DNA of 42,310 bases from JABHGY01 sp964525185 (GCA_964525185.1 CAZGFQ010000017.1:1-42310); one strand, 5' to 3'. Shown: positions 15,929 through 24,948, counted from the stretch's first letter. The notes: generated from the sequence alone by a model not told the origin. Made by a program: numbers and translations.

Positions 15929-17182
15929 TTACTCAAATCGTAGTGATTCAATTGGATCAAGTTGTGACGCTTTCCAAGCAGGATAAATTCCAAATCCAAT
16001 TCCAATGATTGAACATACTAATAGCCCAAATAATCCCCACTCAATGGAAATAACCGCAGGAACATTAAATATACTTGCAACCGCATTTCCACCAAAAACG
16101 CCTAAAATAATTCCAGCAATTCCTCCAAATTCACTTAAAAATATGGCTTCAAGTAAGAATTGTAATAGAATATCTTTTTTTGTTGCGCCAATTGCTTTCC
16201 GTATGCCGATTTCCTTTATTCTTTCTGTAACAGAGACTAACATAATATTCATAATTCCGATACCTGCAACAATCAGGGCAATTACACTTACGGAAAATGC
16301 AAAAATTTTAATTCCGTCAGAAAATACTGATAATTCATCAATTAGCTCCTCATTGGATGAAATTTCAAAATTATTTTCATCTTGCGGTCTTAAGTCTCGA
16401 ATAACACGAAGTAATCCAATGACTTCATCTTTCGTTTGATTCACTAACGCATCTGACTTGGCTTGAATATTTACCTGCAATGAAGAACGTTTACTCCCGA
16501 AATGATTTAAATAGGTCGTAAGTGGTATAACAACATAATTATCTTGGCTCTGTCCAAAAGACTGCCCCATAGGTTTTGTTACACCAATAACTCTAAACTT
16601 AATCCCTTCAATTTTTATCATTTTATCTAAAGGATCTTCAAATGGAAAAAGTTGAGTGACCACATCCATCCCAATAACAGCAACTTTTCGTAAATGTTCT
16701 ACATCATTTTCCGTAAAATTTCGACCATCATTTATGGATGTATTATAAGTAACAATAGATCCTTCATCGCCTCCAGCTACTTGAATACCTTTTAAAGCTT
16801 GATTATCTTTATATTTTACTTTTAACCCTTGTTTCCCATCCATGCCAGTTATCATTTCTGGTAATGTTGCTCTCTTTTTCAATTCTTGGACTTGATCAAA
16901 AGTTATATTGGGGCGGTTACGATATTTCCAATGTTGTCCGTCACCTATGAGGACTGTAGGGTATTTTGAAATAGAAAATGTGTTTGTCCCAAAAATATTC
17001 AACCCTGACTGCACGGATGATTCTAAGGTATTAATTGCTGTCATGACGCCAATTACAGAGAAAACACCAATGGTGATTCCTAACAAGGTTAAAGAAGATC
17101 TTAGCTTATTATCCCGAATTGCTTCTAGGGCCATCCGAAAGCTTTCTTTAAACGTATTTTTAAAATGTGATTTATTTTTCAA
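15929..17182 (-). CDS. MacB/FtsX-type ABC transporter permease (second of a pair)
   Basis: This 417-residue permease has one N-terminal membrane helix (KLRSSLTLLGITIGVFSVIGV), a large periplasmic MacB-type core domain, and three C-terminal helices forming the FtsX domain. The conserved cytoplasmic loop TERIKEIGIRKAIGATKKDI couples to the ATPase. Unlike true MacB it carries no ATPase domain. The reading frame starts with TTG four bases after the previous stop; the first in-frame ATG is 16 codons later and would cut into the conserved N-terminal segment, so TTG is preferred. It is a tandem paralogue of the neighbouring permease and probably pairs with it as a heterodimer. It is the last gene of the efflux operon. 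Confidence 0.9.
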   Translation of the reverse strand: MKNKSHFKNTFKESFRMALEAIRDNKLRSSLTLLGITIGVFSVIGVMTAINTLESSVQSGLNIFGTNTFSISKYPTVLIGDGQHWKYRNRPNITFDQVQELKKRATLPEMITGMDGKQGLKVKYKDNQALKGIQVAGGDEGSIVTYNTSINDGRNFTENDVEHLRKVAVIGMDVVTQLFPFEDPLDKMIKIEGIKFRVIGVTKPMGQSFGQSQDNYVVIPLTTYLNHFGSKRSSLQVNIQAKSDALVNQTKDEVIGLLRVIRDLRPQDENNFEISSNEELIDELSVFSDGIKIFAFSVSVIALIVAGIGIMNIMLVSVTERIKEIGIRKAIGATKKDILLQFLLEAIFLSEFGGIAGIILGVFGGNAVASIFNVPAVISIEWGLFGLLVCSIIGIGFGIYPAWKASQLDPIESLRFE

Positions 17183-17185
17183 TGT

Positions 17186-18400
17186 TTACTCATACCTCAA
17201 CGCATCAATCGGATTTAATTTTGCTGCTTTATACGAAGGGGCCAATCCTGAAATAATGCCAACAACCATAGATAACCCTAAAGCTGACAAAGCTAATCCT
17301 AATGGCATTTCTGAAGGAAAAAATGAATTGATGACAAGACTTCCACCATATGCAAGCCCTAAACCAATTAAACCACCAAATAAACAAATAATCATAGATT
17401 CCATTAAAAATTGGAATAGGATCATTCTAGATGTTGCGCCAATTGCTTTTCGTGTACCTATTTCTTTTGTCCGCTCCTTTACAGAAACAAACATAATATT
17501 CGCAATTCCAATTCCACCTACCACAAGAGATAAAATTGTAATAAACAGTCCTGTTCCTCCGATCGCTAATTTGATCATAGCATATTGCTCTTTAAATGGA
17601 TCTTGACGATTAATAGCAAAATTATCTTCTTCAGATGGGCGAAGACGCCTAATCTGTCGCATTAAGGCTGTTATTTCTTCTGTCGCATTATCCAAATCAG
17701 ATTCATCTACTTTAACATTAATGCCAGTCCACCCTCTTCTAGAAAATAGCCGTTGATGGGCTCCTATAGGAATAATAACTTGGTTATCCAAACTGAACAT
17801 ACCTAAAAATTTTCCCTGTTTCTCCATTTCGCCAATAACCCTAAAATTATAACTTCCTATCCGTATACGTTCACCAAGAGAATTTTTACCTTCAAATAAT
17901 GTTTCAGAAATATCTTTTCCAATGATAGCAACCCTTGCGCCAGATCGATTTTCAGCGCTTGAAAAAAACCGACCTTCATCCACTTCGGCAATGGTAATCA
18001 TAGCAAATTCTTCCGTTGTTCCTGATACACGAACTCCTGAAATATTTTCATCTCCTTTTTTAACAGAAGTCCACCATTCTGCTACAGGGGCAACATATTT
18101 AGCGTATTGTGATTTTTTCCGAATGGTTTCTGCGTGTTTTATTTGAATATTCGGACGATTTCTGATTTCCCACCAATCTTTATTACCAAACCATTGAAAT
18201 TTCCTTACATAAAGAACATCTTTTCCTAAAAATTCCATACTTTTTTCAAAAGATTTGTCCAATCCAGATATAAGCGTTCCCATTAATGTAACTGCTAATA
18301 TTCCTATAACAACGCCTAATGCCGTTAATAATGACCGGGCTTTATTTGATAATACAGATGAAATAGAAATGCGTAAATTTTCAAAAAATAATGAAAGCAT
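17186..18400 (-). CDS. MacB/FtsX-type ABC transporter permease (first of a pair)
   Basis: This 404-residue protein has the same plan as its downstream neighbour: an N-terminal helix (ARSLLTALGVVIGILAVTLMG), a periplasmic MacB-type domain and three C-terminal helices. The coupling loop reads KERTKEIGTRKAIGATSRM. The two permeases align throughout by eye but are clearly diverged, which fits an old duplication with specialised roles. It begins 5 bases after the ATPase gene. Together with the ATPase, adaptor and TolC-like protein it would form an inner-membrane pump exporting small molecules or peptides from the periplasm; the substrate cannot be read from the sequence. A lipoprotein-release (Lol) role is less likely because an adaptor and an outer-membrane channel are present. 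Confidence 0.9.
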   Translation of the reverse strand: MLSLFFENLRISISSVLSNKARSLLTALGVVIGILAVTLMGTLISGLDKSFEKSMEFLGKDVLYVRKFQWFGNKDWWEIRNRPNIQIKHAETIRKKSQYAKYVAPVAEWWTSVKKGDENISGVRVSGTTEEFAMITIAEVDEGRFFSSAENRSGARVAIIGKDISETLFEGKNSLGERIRIGSYNFRVIGEMEKQGKFLGMFSLDNQVIIPIGAHQRLFSRRGWTGINVKVDESDLDNATEEITALMRQIRRLRPSEEDNFAINRQDPFKEQYAMIKLAIGGTGLFITILSLVVGGIGIANIMFVSVKERTKEIGTRKAIGATSRMILFQFLMESMIICLFGGLIGLGLAYGGSLVINSFFPSEMPLGLALSALGLSMVVGIISGLAPSYKAAKLNPIDALRYE

Positions 18401-18405
18401 ATATT

Positions 18406-19092
18406 TTACTTATTTACATCTTCCACTATTTTTCCATCAAAAAGACGTATAACTCGATTTGCATGTGATGCAATATCATCTTCGTGAGTAACTAATACGA
18501 TTGTATTCCCTTTTTGATGTAATGAGTCAAAAATATCCATGATTTCTTGCCCGCTTTTTGAATCCAAATTCCCTGTTGGTTCATCTGCTAGAATAAGGGA
18601 AGGCCGGTTTACAAGTGCACGAGCAATCGCAACCCTCTGACGCTGTCCTCCTGACAATTCATTTGGTTTATGGTGCATACGATCAGCTAATCCTACACTT
18701 GTTAAAGCTTCTGAAGCCATTTCAAGACGTTCATCCCGCCTTATATTTGCATAAACTAATGGAATTTCAACATTATGTTGTGCTGTTGCTTTTGGTAATA
18801 AATTAAATATTTGAAAAACAAAACCGATTTTTCTATTACGAATAGATGCCAGTTGATTATCATCCATTTGATGAACTTTTTCACCTTCAAATTCATAATC
18901 ACCCGATGATGGTGTATCTAAACAACCGACCATATTCATTAATGTTGATTTGCCTGAACCAGATGGTCCCATAATGGCTAAATATTCATTTTCTTTAATG
19001 GTTAAATCTACTCCATCTAGTGCGCGAACTTCCTCTCCACCCACATTATATATTTTATAAATATCTTTTAAAGATATAAGAGACACAATCAA
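18406..19092 (-). CDS. MacB/LolD-type ABC transporter ATPase
   Basis: This 228-residue stand-alone ATPase has Walker A GPSGSGKST, the signature LSGGQRQRVAIARAL, and Walker B LILADEPTGNLD, the last being typical of the MacB/LolD/FtsE group. No ATG is available near the N-terminus: the frame can start at TTG (19092) or GTG (19086), both just before the conserved LISLKDIYKIYNVGGEEVRALDGV. It sits between the adaptor gene (6-base gap) and the first permease, so it is expected to energise both permeases from the cytoplasm. In MacB proper this domain is fused to the permease; here it is separate. Confidence 0.93.
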   Translation of the reverse strand: MIVSLISLKDIYKIYNVGGEEVRALDGVDLTIKENEYLAIMGPSGSGKSTLMNMVGCLDTPSSGDYEFEGEKVHQMDDNQLASIRNRKIGFVFQIFNLLPKATAQHNVEIPLVYANIRRDERLEMASEALTSVGLADRMHHKPNELSGGQRQRVAIARALVNRPSLILADEPTGNLDSKSGQEIMDIFDSLHQKGNTIVLVTHEDDIASHANRVIRLFDGKIVEDVNK

Positions 19093-19098
19093 TATCTA

Positions 19099-20394
19099 TT
19101 ATTTCGTTGGATGAAGATTTGATTTATTTTCTATAGATACCAATGAACCATGTTGCAATTCACGACTGATGGCTTTGTAACTCCCTGTAACAATGAGCTG
19201 ATTTTCATCTACTCCTGACTCAACAGCGTAATGTGTTTCACTATCTACACCAACGTGTACTGGTTGAATAAATGCGTATTTTTGACCTTCTTTTGCATCG
19301 CGTCCATCAAATGAATCTAATAACAAGAAAACGACTTCAATAGGCTCTTCTTTTTTCCCGAATGATTTGTCTTTATTCTCATTTTTGGGTCCACGATTAC
19401 CCCATTTTTTACTTTTTTTAGACTTTTCTTTTTTAATGTTTTTATAATTTTTTGGTCTCGCCGTTAAAGACTGAATAGGAATCGATATATAATTATTCCT
19501 CTTTTCTGTAATAATATTAACGGTACTACTCATTCCCGGTCTAACTGCCTTAGGTGGTGATAAGATTTTTATTTTTACTTTAAAATTGGTCACCTGTTCT
19601 TGACTACCCAAGTTTTGAGTTTGGGCTGTATGTGCAATTTCACTAACATATCCATAAAATAGAGTATCGGGAAAAGCATCAATTTCAATTTCTGTAGTAT
19701 CTCCTACTTGGATTGTTACAACATCATTTTCATTCACATCAACCAGTACTTCCATTCGATTCAAATCGGCAATGGTCATTAACACACCTGGATTAAACAT
19801 ACCTCCCACTGCCATTTCACCTTCTTCTTTCGTAAGGCTCGTTACAATACCGTATTTTGGTGCCAACAATCTCGTTTTAGATAATTCATCCTCGCGAGAA
19901 AAGAGACTTGCTTTTGATTGTTCTAATTGACTGAGTGCTAACTCATAAGATGCTTCTACCTGTTCAATTTCTTGTTTGGAAATCAATTTTTGTGAAAAAA
20001 GAGTCTGTGTTCTTTCTTTCTGGGCTTTTACCTTTTTTAGATTCGCTTCTGATGATTTAACCTGAGATGCTGCTTGATTATAAGATGCCCTATATTGCTT
20101 TTCATCAATGCTTATTAGGTGCTGACCGGAAACAACTGTATCCCCTTCTACAACAGTAATGTCTGTAATCCAACCGGTAATTGTTGAAGTAATTTGAACT
20201 TCTTCTTCAGGTTGAATTTTACCATTTGCATTCACTTTATGGATAATATTTCTTCGAAGAATCGGTTCGTATTGAACATGTATTAATATGTCCTTTGATC
20301 CTTTTGATACAAAGTATCCAATAATACCAATTATTAATACCAACGGAATCCATATTTTCTTTTGTTTTAGTTTTTTTATCATAGGCTTATTCAT
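19099..20394 (-). CDS. HlyD/MacA-family periplasmic adaptor
   Basis: The adaptor bridges the inner-membrane pump and the outer-membrane channel. The 431-residue protein has an N-terminal membrane anchor (about 14-30), a lipoyl-like half (NANGKIQPEEEVQITSTITGWI), a coiled-coil hairpin (about 100-170), the second lipoyl half (LLAPKYGIVTSLTKEEGEMAVGG) and beta-barrel and membrane-proximal domains. An unusual feature is a run of basic and polar residues at about 314-350, rich in K, N and E, inserted within the membrane-proximal part just before PIEVVFLLLD. Its ATG overlaps the tolC-like stop by eight bases. MacA is the nearest named relative by context, but sequence alone does not fix the substrate. 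Confidence 0.9.
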   Translation of the reverse strand: MNKPMIKKLKQKKIWIPLVLIIGIIGYFVSKGSKDILIHVQYEPILRRNIIHKVNANGKIQPEEEVQITSTITGWITDITVVEGDTVVSGQHLISIDEKQYRASYNQAASQVKSSEANLKKVKAQKERTQTLFSQKLISKQEIEQVEASYELALSQLEQSKASLFSREDELSKTRLLAPKYGIVTSLTKEEGEMAVGGMFNPGVLMTIADLNRMEVLVDVNENDVVTIQVGDTTEIEIDAFPDTLFYGYVSEIAHTAQTQNLGSQEQVTNFKVKIKILSPPKAVRPGMSSTVNIITEKRNNYISIPIQSLTARPKNYKNIKKEKSKKSKKWGNRGPKNENKDKSFGKKEEPIEVVFLLLDSFDGRDAKEGQKYAFIQPVHVGVDSETHYAVESGVDENQLIVTGSYKAISRELQHGSLVSIENKSNLHPTK

Positions 20395-21730
20395 TTTCGT
20401 ATTCTAAATCCAGTACACCGAGTAAAGCTTTCAAATTCATTTCTTGAATACGTGCCTCGTGGATTGAATTAATTAAAGTAGACTTTGTTCTGATCAATGA
20501 AACTTGGGCATCCAACACTTCTAAAATAGATGCTGAACCAAGGCTATATCTCTCTTTTGCTAATTTTAAATCTTCTTCCGCAGACACAACCACATCTAAA
20601 TTGATTGGAATAATTTCTGAATAATTTTCGAGCGAACTTCTAATGAGTTCCACCTGCACTTTTAAATCATTTAATAAAGTAATATAATTATTATTTGATT
20701 TTTGGAGAGCTAGTTGTGCTTGTTGCTTCTGAATAGAAATACTATTACCAGAATATATTGGCACAGATAAAGATACATTCATTCCCAATTTCCAATCATC
20801 TTTAAATGAATCCATCAGTGTTTTACTGTCTTCACCCATAGCAGAATAATTTATTGAAGCACCTACCAAGGGTAATCGTAACCCTTTTGCTAATTTTATT
20901 TGTAATTCGTTTATATAAATTCTTTTATTTTGGATCAATAAACTTGGGTTTTTAGTTTTTAATAATTGTAATGCTTCTGATGATGTTGGTACAATGTTAC
21001 CTAACCATTCATCAGCAATAGCATTTATAGTTTGTCCAAAATCCATCATACCCATGTGGTTAAATAATTGTCGCCTAGCATTATTCAATGCTGTTTTGCG
21101 ATTAAGAACATCCACTCGACCTTGTCCTTTTGCTACTTCTGCTTTTAATAGGTCTGTTTTTCGAACGGCTCCTAATTCGAATTGTTGTTTTACAAGAGAT
21201 ACTTGTTGATTGGATAATTCTAAATTGTTTTCGGCTACATCTAATAATTCTTGAGCTTGAAGAAGTCCATAATATGATTTTACAACATTTTGGATCACTT
21301 GGATTTTTGTTTGTCTTTGGATTAAAGTTGCAATATCCAAATTTGACTTTGCTTGTCCTATAGTATTACGTGTGCGTCCGCCATTGTATATATTCTGGTT
21401 TACAGTAAAACCTGCTGACATATTATTCGTATGATTGAGTTGTGTTGTATCCGAGGAAAAATCAGAAAAATCGTAAGTAACTGAATTCAATTCAGGGAAT
21501 TGAGTTCTTCCACTATTTGCAGTCATATTTATCATGGGGAGATAACCGCTTTTTGATCCGACAACACCCTTTTCTGCAGATTGAACATCTAATAGAGCTG
21601 ATCGGAGTGTCTTTTTATTCTCTAACGCAATTTGGATGCATTCATTTAAATTATATGATTGTTGGCTAAAGCCACTGCTAGCCCATACAATAGTTATAAT
21701 TAAAGTGGCTGAGTATTTTAACAATTTCAT
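20387..21730 (-). CDS. TolC-family outer-membrane efflux protein
   Basis: This protein forms the outer-membrane and periplasmic exit duct of a tripartite pump. The start at 21730 is chosen because MKLLKYSATLIITIVWASSGFSQ is a standard signal peptide; an ATG at 21775 would place 15 extra residues in front of it. The mature part opens with YNLNECIQIALENKKTLRSA and contains two OEP repeats of long amphipathic helices separated by beta segments (NMSAGFTVNQNIYNGG and GMNVSLSVPIYSGNS), the classic TolC duplication. Length is about 447 residues, normal for the family. It follows the tRNA nucleotidyltransferase gene and overlaps the adaptor gene, so the order is tolC-like, adaptor, ATPase, permease, permease. 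Confidence 0.92.
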   Translation of the reverse strand: MKLLKYSATLIITIVWASSGFSQQSYNLNECIQIALENKKTLRSALLDVQSAEKGVVGSKSGYLPMINMTANSGRTQFPELNSVTYDFSDFSSDTTQLNHTNNMSAGFTVNQNIYNGGRTRNTIGQAKSNLDIATLIQRQTKIQVIQNVVKSYYGLLQAQELLDVAENNLELSNQQVSLVKQQFELGAVRKTDLLKAEVAKGQGRVDVLNRKTALNNARRQLFNHMGMMDFGQTINAIADEWLGNIVPTSSEALQLLKTKNPSLLIQNKRIYINELQIKLAKGLRLPLVGASINYSAMGEDSKTLMDSFKDDWKLGMNVSLSVPIYSGNSISIQKQQAQLALQKSNNNYITLLNDLKVQVELIRSSLENYSEIIPINLDVVVSAEEDLKLAKERYSLGSASILEVLDAQVSLIRTKSTLINSIHEARIQEMNLKALLGVLDLEYENE

Positions 21731-21780
21731 TTTGGCGGATGTTATTAGACCCGTAGAAATAAAAAAGGTTCCCATCTTAT

Positions 21781-23202
21781 TTATAAAAATTTTGATTTGT
21801 TTTCCATTAAGAATTGTTTTGCTGCTTCATACGTATTTTCAATATCTCCTTCTAAAATAGCTTCTTCAATTGCTTTTTTAATTAATCCAACTGTTTTTCC
21901 TTCTGTTAATCCGCATATATCCATGATTTCTTTTCCACGGACTGGCGATTGAAATGCTCGCATAGCATCACGCTCATTTACATTAGCCATTTTTGATTGA
22001 ACAATATCAAAATTTTTCAAGTACCGTTTTACCTTATTTGGATTTTTTGTGGTGATATCAGCTCGACATAATGTTAATAAATCGTCTATCTCATCTCCTG
22101 CAGCTATCATAACACGCCTTACTGCAGAATCGGTCACTTCCCCTTTTACTAATGCAATTGGGCGTAAATGAAGTAATGTTAAGGTTACCAAATAGTCACG
22201 CAATTCATTTGACAATTTCATTCGTTTAGCAACTTTTTTCAATATACGTGCACCTACTTCACTATGTCCATGGAATGTATACCCTTTATCGGGGTCAATT
22301 CTACGAGTATGGGGCTTTGCAATATCATGAACCAATGCAGCAAATCGTATTTCCATTTTATGTGTTAGTTTAGCTGCATTATCAACCACTTGCATGGTAT
22401 GGGTAAAAATATCCTTATGGTGCCATTCGGATGTTTGATCTAACCCAGCCATATTATGAATTTCGGGAAAAACATATTTCATTAATCCCGTTTCCTGTAA
22501 AATATTTAATCCAATAGATGGCATAGGTGTTTTTAATATTTTTTCCAATTCAGTTGTTTTTCGTTCCCATGAAACAATGTCGATTCGATTTACTTGCGTT
22601 TTCATAGAAATCAAACATTCATTATCTATTTCAAACGAAAGTTTAGAAGCAAAATAGGCTCCACGCATCATTCTCAATGGATCTTCTGAAAAAGTTTCAT
22701 CTGGATCTAAAGGAGTAATAAGTCGCTTAGCATGTAAATCTTGAATTCCTTCAAACGGATCATATAAATCACCAAATTGACTCGGGCGAATATCTACTGC
22801 CATTGCGTTAATGGTAAAATCTCTCCGGACTAAGTCACCCTTTAAATCTGTGTAAATCACATCTTTTGGTTTGCGAGAATGATTGTCATATGATTCGGTT
22901 CGCGCGGATGCAATTTCTATTTGAATAGGCTTACTCGGAATTAAAGCAGTTCCAAATTTTTCGAAAGGAACAACTTTATGAATCCCCAATGCCTTTGAAA
23001 CACGCTTAGCGAAATCAATCCCATCCCCAACCACCATGATATCAATATCATTAAGAGGTTTTCCCATAAGGAGATCGCGAACGAATCCACCCACAACATA
23101 AGCCTCTATGCCAATAGACTCAGCTATTTCTCCTGCAACCTGAAGTAGGGGTAAACTTTCTTTACACCCATCCCCATTAAATAATTCTTTTACATTTGCC
23201 AT
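21781..23202 (-). CDS. tRNA nucleotidyltransferase / poly(A) polymerase family with HD domain
   Basis: This 473-residue protein belongs to the class II nucleotidyltransferases that add CCA or A to tRNA 3' ends. The head domain has GGFVRDLLMG (38-47) and the metal-binding pair NDIDIMV (D52 and D54), with the RRDFTINAMA nucleotide motif about 80 residues later. A following region includes EDPLRMMRGAYFASKL. The second half carries an HD phosphohydrolase domain (HHKDIFTHTMQVVDNAAK then LVHDIAK), which often accompanies bacterial CCA enzymes. I cannot tell full CCA-adding from A-adding or poly(A) polymerase activity by eye. It leads the operon and has a good sigma-70 promoter 31 to 59 bases upstream. 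Confidence 0.9.
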   Translation of the reverse strand: MANVKELFNGDGCKESLPLLQVAGEIAESIGIEAYVVGGFVRDLLMGKPLNDIDIMVVGDGIDFAKRVSKALGIHKVVPFEKFGTALIPSKPIQIEIASARTESYDNHSRKPKDVIYTDLKGDLVRRDFTINAMAVDIRPSQFGDLYDPFEGIQDLHAKRLITPLDPDETFSEDPLRMMRGAYFASKLSFEIDNECLISMKTQVNRIDIVSWERKTTELEKILKTPMPSIGLNILQETGLMKYVFPEIHNMAGLDQTSEWHHKDIFTHTMQVVDNAAKLTHKMEIRFAALVHDIAKPHTRRIDPDKGYTFHGHSEVGARILKKVAKRMKLSNELRDYLVTLTLLHLRPIALVKGEVTDSAVRRVMIAAGDEIDDLLTLCRADITTKNPNKVKRYLKNFDIVQSKMANVNERDAMRAFQSPVRGKEIMDICGLTEGKTVGLIKKAIEEAILEGDIENTYEAAKQFLMENKSKFL

Positions 23203-23232
23203 CTGCCAAAATTACTTTAAAAAATAGATAAT

Positions 23233-23261
23233 TTTATATGCTATTCGTTCAGAATGGTCAA
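23233..23261 (-). promoter_or_regulatory. Sigma-70 promoter of the tRNA nucleotidyltransferase / efflux operon
   Basis: On the minus strand TTGACC (23256-23261) and TATAAA (23233-23238) flank a 17-base spacer. Each hexamer matches consensus at five of six positions. The predicted transcript would start near 23226, giving a leader of about 24 bases before the ATG at 23202. It is the best promoter match in the window and suggests conventional sigma-70 recognition, not the Bacteroidota -33/-7 type. Confidence 0.7.
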
Positions 23262-23340
23262 AGGCTTTATTTTTGAACTGTTTTTAGATTTTAGTTTCAT
23301 TGAATTAATTGGAGTGAGATCTTTTTTTCAAAGGAACATA

Positions 23341-23346
23341 TATAAT
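23341..23346 (+). promoter_or_regulatory. Possible -10 element for the DUF4835 gene
   Basis: A perfect TATAAT lies 43 bases before the ATG at 23390. No good -35 hexamer sits at the expected distance, and AT-rich sequence makes a chance match likely. Confidence 0.25.
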
Positions 23347-23389
23347 TATTATCTTGTAGAAGAAAATTCAAACTTGCAACTTTGCATCA

Positions 23390-24241
23390 ATGAATCACTC
23401 TTCAATAAATAGATTTCTTTCCATCATAGCCTTTCTATCCATTACATTTGGGCAATATGGAGATATTCATGTTTCATTTGATGATCGTCTTTTACGCGGA
23501 GATGAAAAACAAGAAACTTTTCAATTGAAAGATGATATTCGCCGTTTCATATCAAGCACTCCTTGGAATGAAGAATTCAGCGACTTAGAGATTCCCATCC
23601 ATATACAATTTATTTTTGAAGGTTCATCCATTAAGAGTGGACAAAAAACATATATTTGTCAGGCATTATTTTCAAATGGAAGTGATCAACGATATTTTGA
23701 TAAAGGAGTACAATTTTTCTACAGCCCTGGAAATGCTCTCTATTTTGACCCCGTTCTTTTTGATCCTTTATCAAGTTTTCTCGCTTTTTATTCTCATTTA
23801 ATATTAGCGGGTGAAATGGATACTTATGATTTACATGGTGGTGGAAAACATTATGAAATATCTCGTGAAATTTCATTTCGTGGACAAACATCTAATCTAA
23901 AAAAAGGTTGGTCATCACGCTCAAACTTGGTAGATGATTTAACATCTAATAATGGGTTAAGAAAAGCACGATTAGCCTTTTACTTTGGGCTGGAGTTATT
24001 TCAAGAAGGGCTCATGGATGAGGCAATAACTGAATTCCAAAATATGATTGATGGATTAGATCAAGTTTATATGGAATTTGGTAGGGACAATTACACAATG
24101 TTTTTCATGAAAGTTCAAGCTGAAACAATAGCGGATATTTTTGCTAAACTCGGGCGAAAAGAATTATTACTGGATATGAAAGAGTTAGATCCTGATCAAC
24201 ATGATATTTACCAGTCTGCTATCGATTCAATATCACTCTGA
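23390..24241 (+). CDS. DUF4835-like secreted protein (possible PorD-like)
   Basis: This 283-residue protein opens with a signal peptide ending near GQYGDI (about residues 1-22). The body matches the pattern I know for DUF4835: an N-terminal beta region with DIHVSFDDRL, an early FISSTPWNEEF block, then YFDPVLFDPLSSFLAFYSHLILAGEMDTYDLHGGG, a tryptophan block (LKKGWSS), and a helical end with LRKARLAFYFGLELFQEGLMDEA. In Bacteroidota this family has been linked to the type IX secretion component PorD, but I see no other type IX genes here, so only the family call is made. It is divergent from the tRNA nucleotidyltransferase gene, with 187 bases between them. Confidence 0.72.
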   Translation: MNHSSINRFLSIIAFLSITFGQYGDIHVSFDDRLLRGDEKQETFQLKDDIRRFISSTPWNEEFSDLEIPIHIQFIFEGSSIKSGQKTYICQALFSNGSDQRYFDKGVQFFYSPGNALYFDPVLFDPLSSFLAFYSHLILAGEMDTYDLHGGGKHYEISREISFRGQTSNLKKGWSSRSNLVDDLTSNNGLRKARLAFYFGLELFQEGLMDEAITEFQNMIDGLDQVYMEFGRDNYTMFFMKVQAETIADIFAKLGRKELLLDMKELDPDQHDIYQSAIDSISL

Positions 24242-24272
24242 TAGCTAAATATCAATCAACAATCAAAAATAA

Positions 24273-24893
24273 ATGAATGTTTTTGTTTTAAATACAGGGA
24301 GATGTGGCTCAACAACATTTATTAAAGCCTGTCATAATATTTCAAATTATACAAGCGGGCATGAATCACGAACTGCATTATTAGGCGATGATCGATTAGA
24401 ATACCCCCTTAACCATATAGAAGCAGATAATAGATTATCTTGGCTATTAGGAAGACTTGATAAAATATATGGAACGGATGCTTTTTACGTACATTTAAAA
24501 CGAAACATTTATGATACTGCAAAAAGTTTTACAAAACGTTACTCATCTGGAATCATGAAAGCATATAGAGAAAAAGGTATCATCTTAAATCTTCTTAAAA
24601 ATAGCGATCCAATGGCTGTTGCAATGGATTATTGCAATACAATCAATGGAATTATTGAGTTATTCCTAAAAGATAAACCTAAAAAGTTTTTAATGGATCT
24701 TGAAAATATTGAAAGTGATTTTGTTTCTTTTTGGAAGCTTATTCAAGCACAAGGAAATTTAAATAATGCACTGAATGAATTTAAGACCCATCATAATGCT
24801 AGTGAACACACTATAGATAAATCAAGTCAAAAACAATCTTCTGGATTAATGAGTCAGATAAAAATGCGACTTGGAAAATCTAAACATTCTTAA
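24273..24893 (+). CDS. Sulfotransferase-like protein
   Basis: The N-terminus MNVFVLNTGRCGSTTF carries the 5'-phosphosulfate-binding loop (T8-G-R-C-G-S-T-T) found in PAPS-dependent sulfotransferases. A second segment, VHLKRNIYDTAKSFTKRY at about 74-91, fits the 3'-phosphate-binding motif with its conserved Arg and Ser. At 206 residues it is shorter than most sulfotransferases (250-300), and the C-terminal third is low in recognisable motifs, ending in a Lys/Ser-rich tail. It would transfer sulfate to a sugar, lipid or small molecule, but the acceptor is unknown. It follows the DUF4835 gene after 31 bases with no Shine-Dalgarno visible. Related P-loop kinases remain an alternative. Confidence 0.68.
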   Translation: MNVFVLNTGRCGSTTFIKACHNISNYTSGHESRTALLGDDRLEYPLNHIEADNRLSWLLGRLDKIYGTDAFYVHLKRNIYDTAKSFTKRYSSGIMKAYREKGIILNLLKNSDPMAVAMDYCNTINGIIELFLKDKPKKFLMDLENIESDFVSFWKLIQAQGNLNNALNEFKTHHNASEHTIDKSSQKQSSGLMSQIKMRLGKSKHS

Positions 24894-24935
24894 ATTAATC
24901 AAAATTGTATACCATTATTGTTATACATGCCAGGT

Positions 24936-24943
24936 AGAGGAGA
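24936..24943 (+). promoter_or_regulatory. Ribosome binding site fixing the start at 24949
   Basis: AGAGGAGA ends 5 bases before the ATG at 24949. It supports this start for the zinc-ribbon protein over the in-frame ATG at 24871, which lies inside the preceding gene. Confidence 0.75.
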
Positions 24944-24948
24944 ATAGT

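Noticed and set aside
24871..24948. N-terminal extension of the zinc-ribbon protein
   Set aside because: It overlaps the sulfotransferase-like gene and is bypassed by a strong ribosome binding site before 24949.
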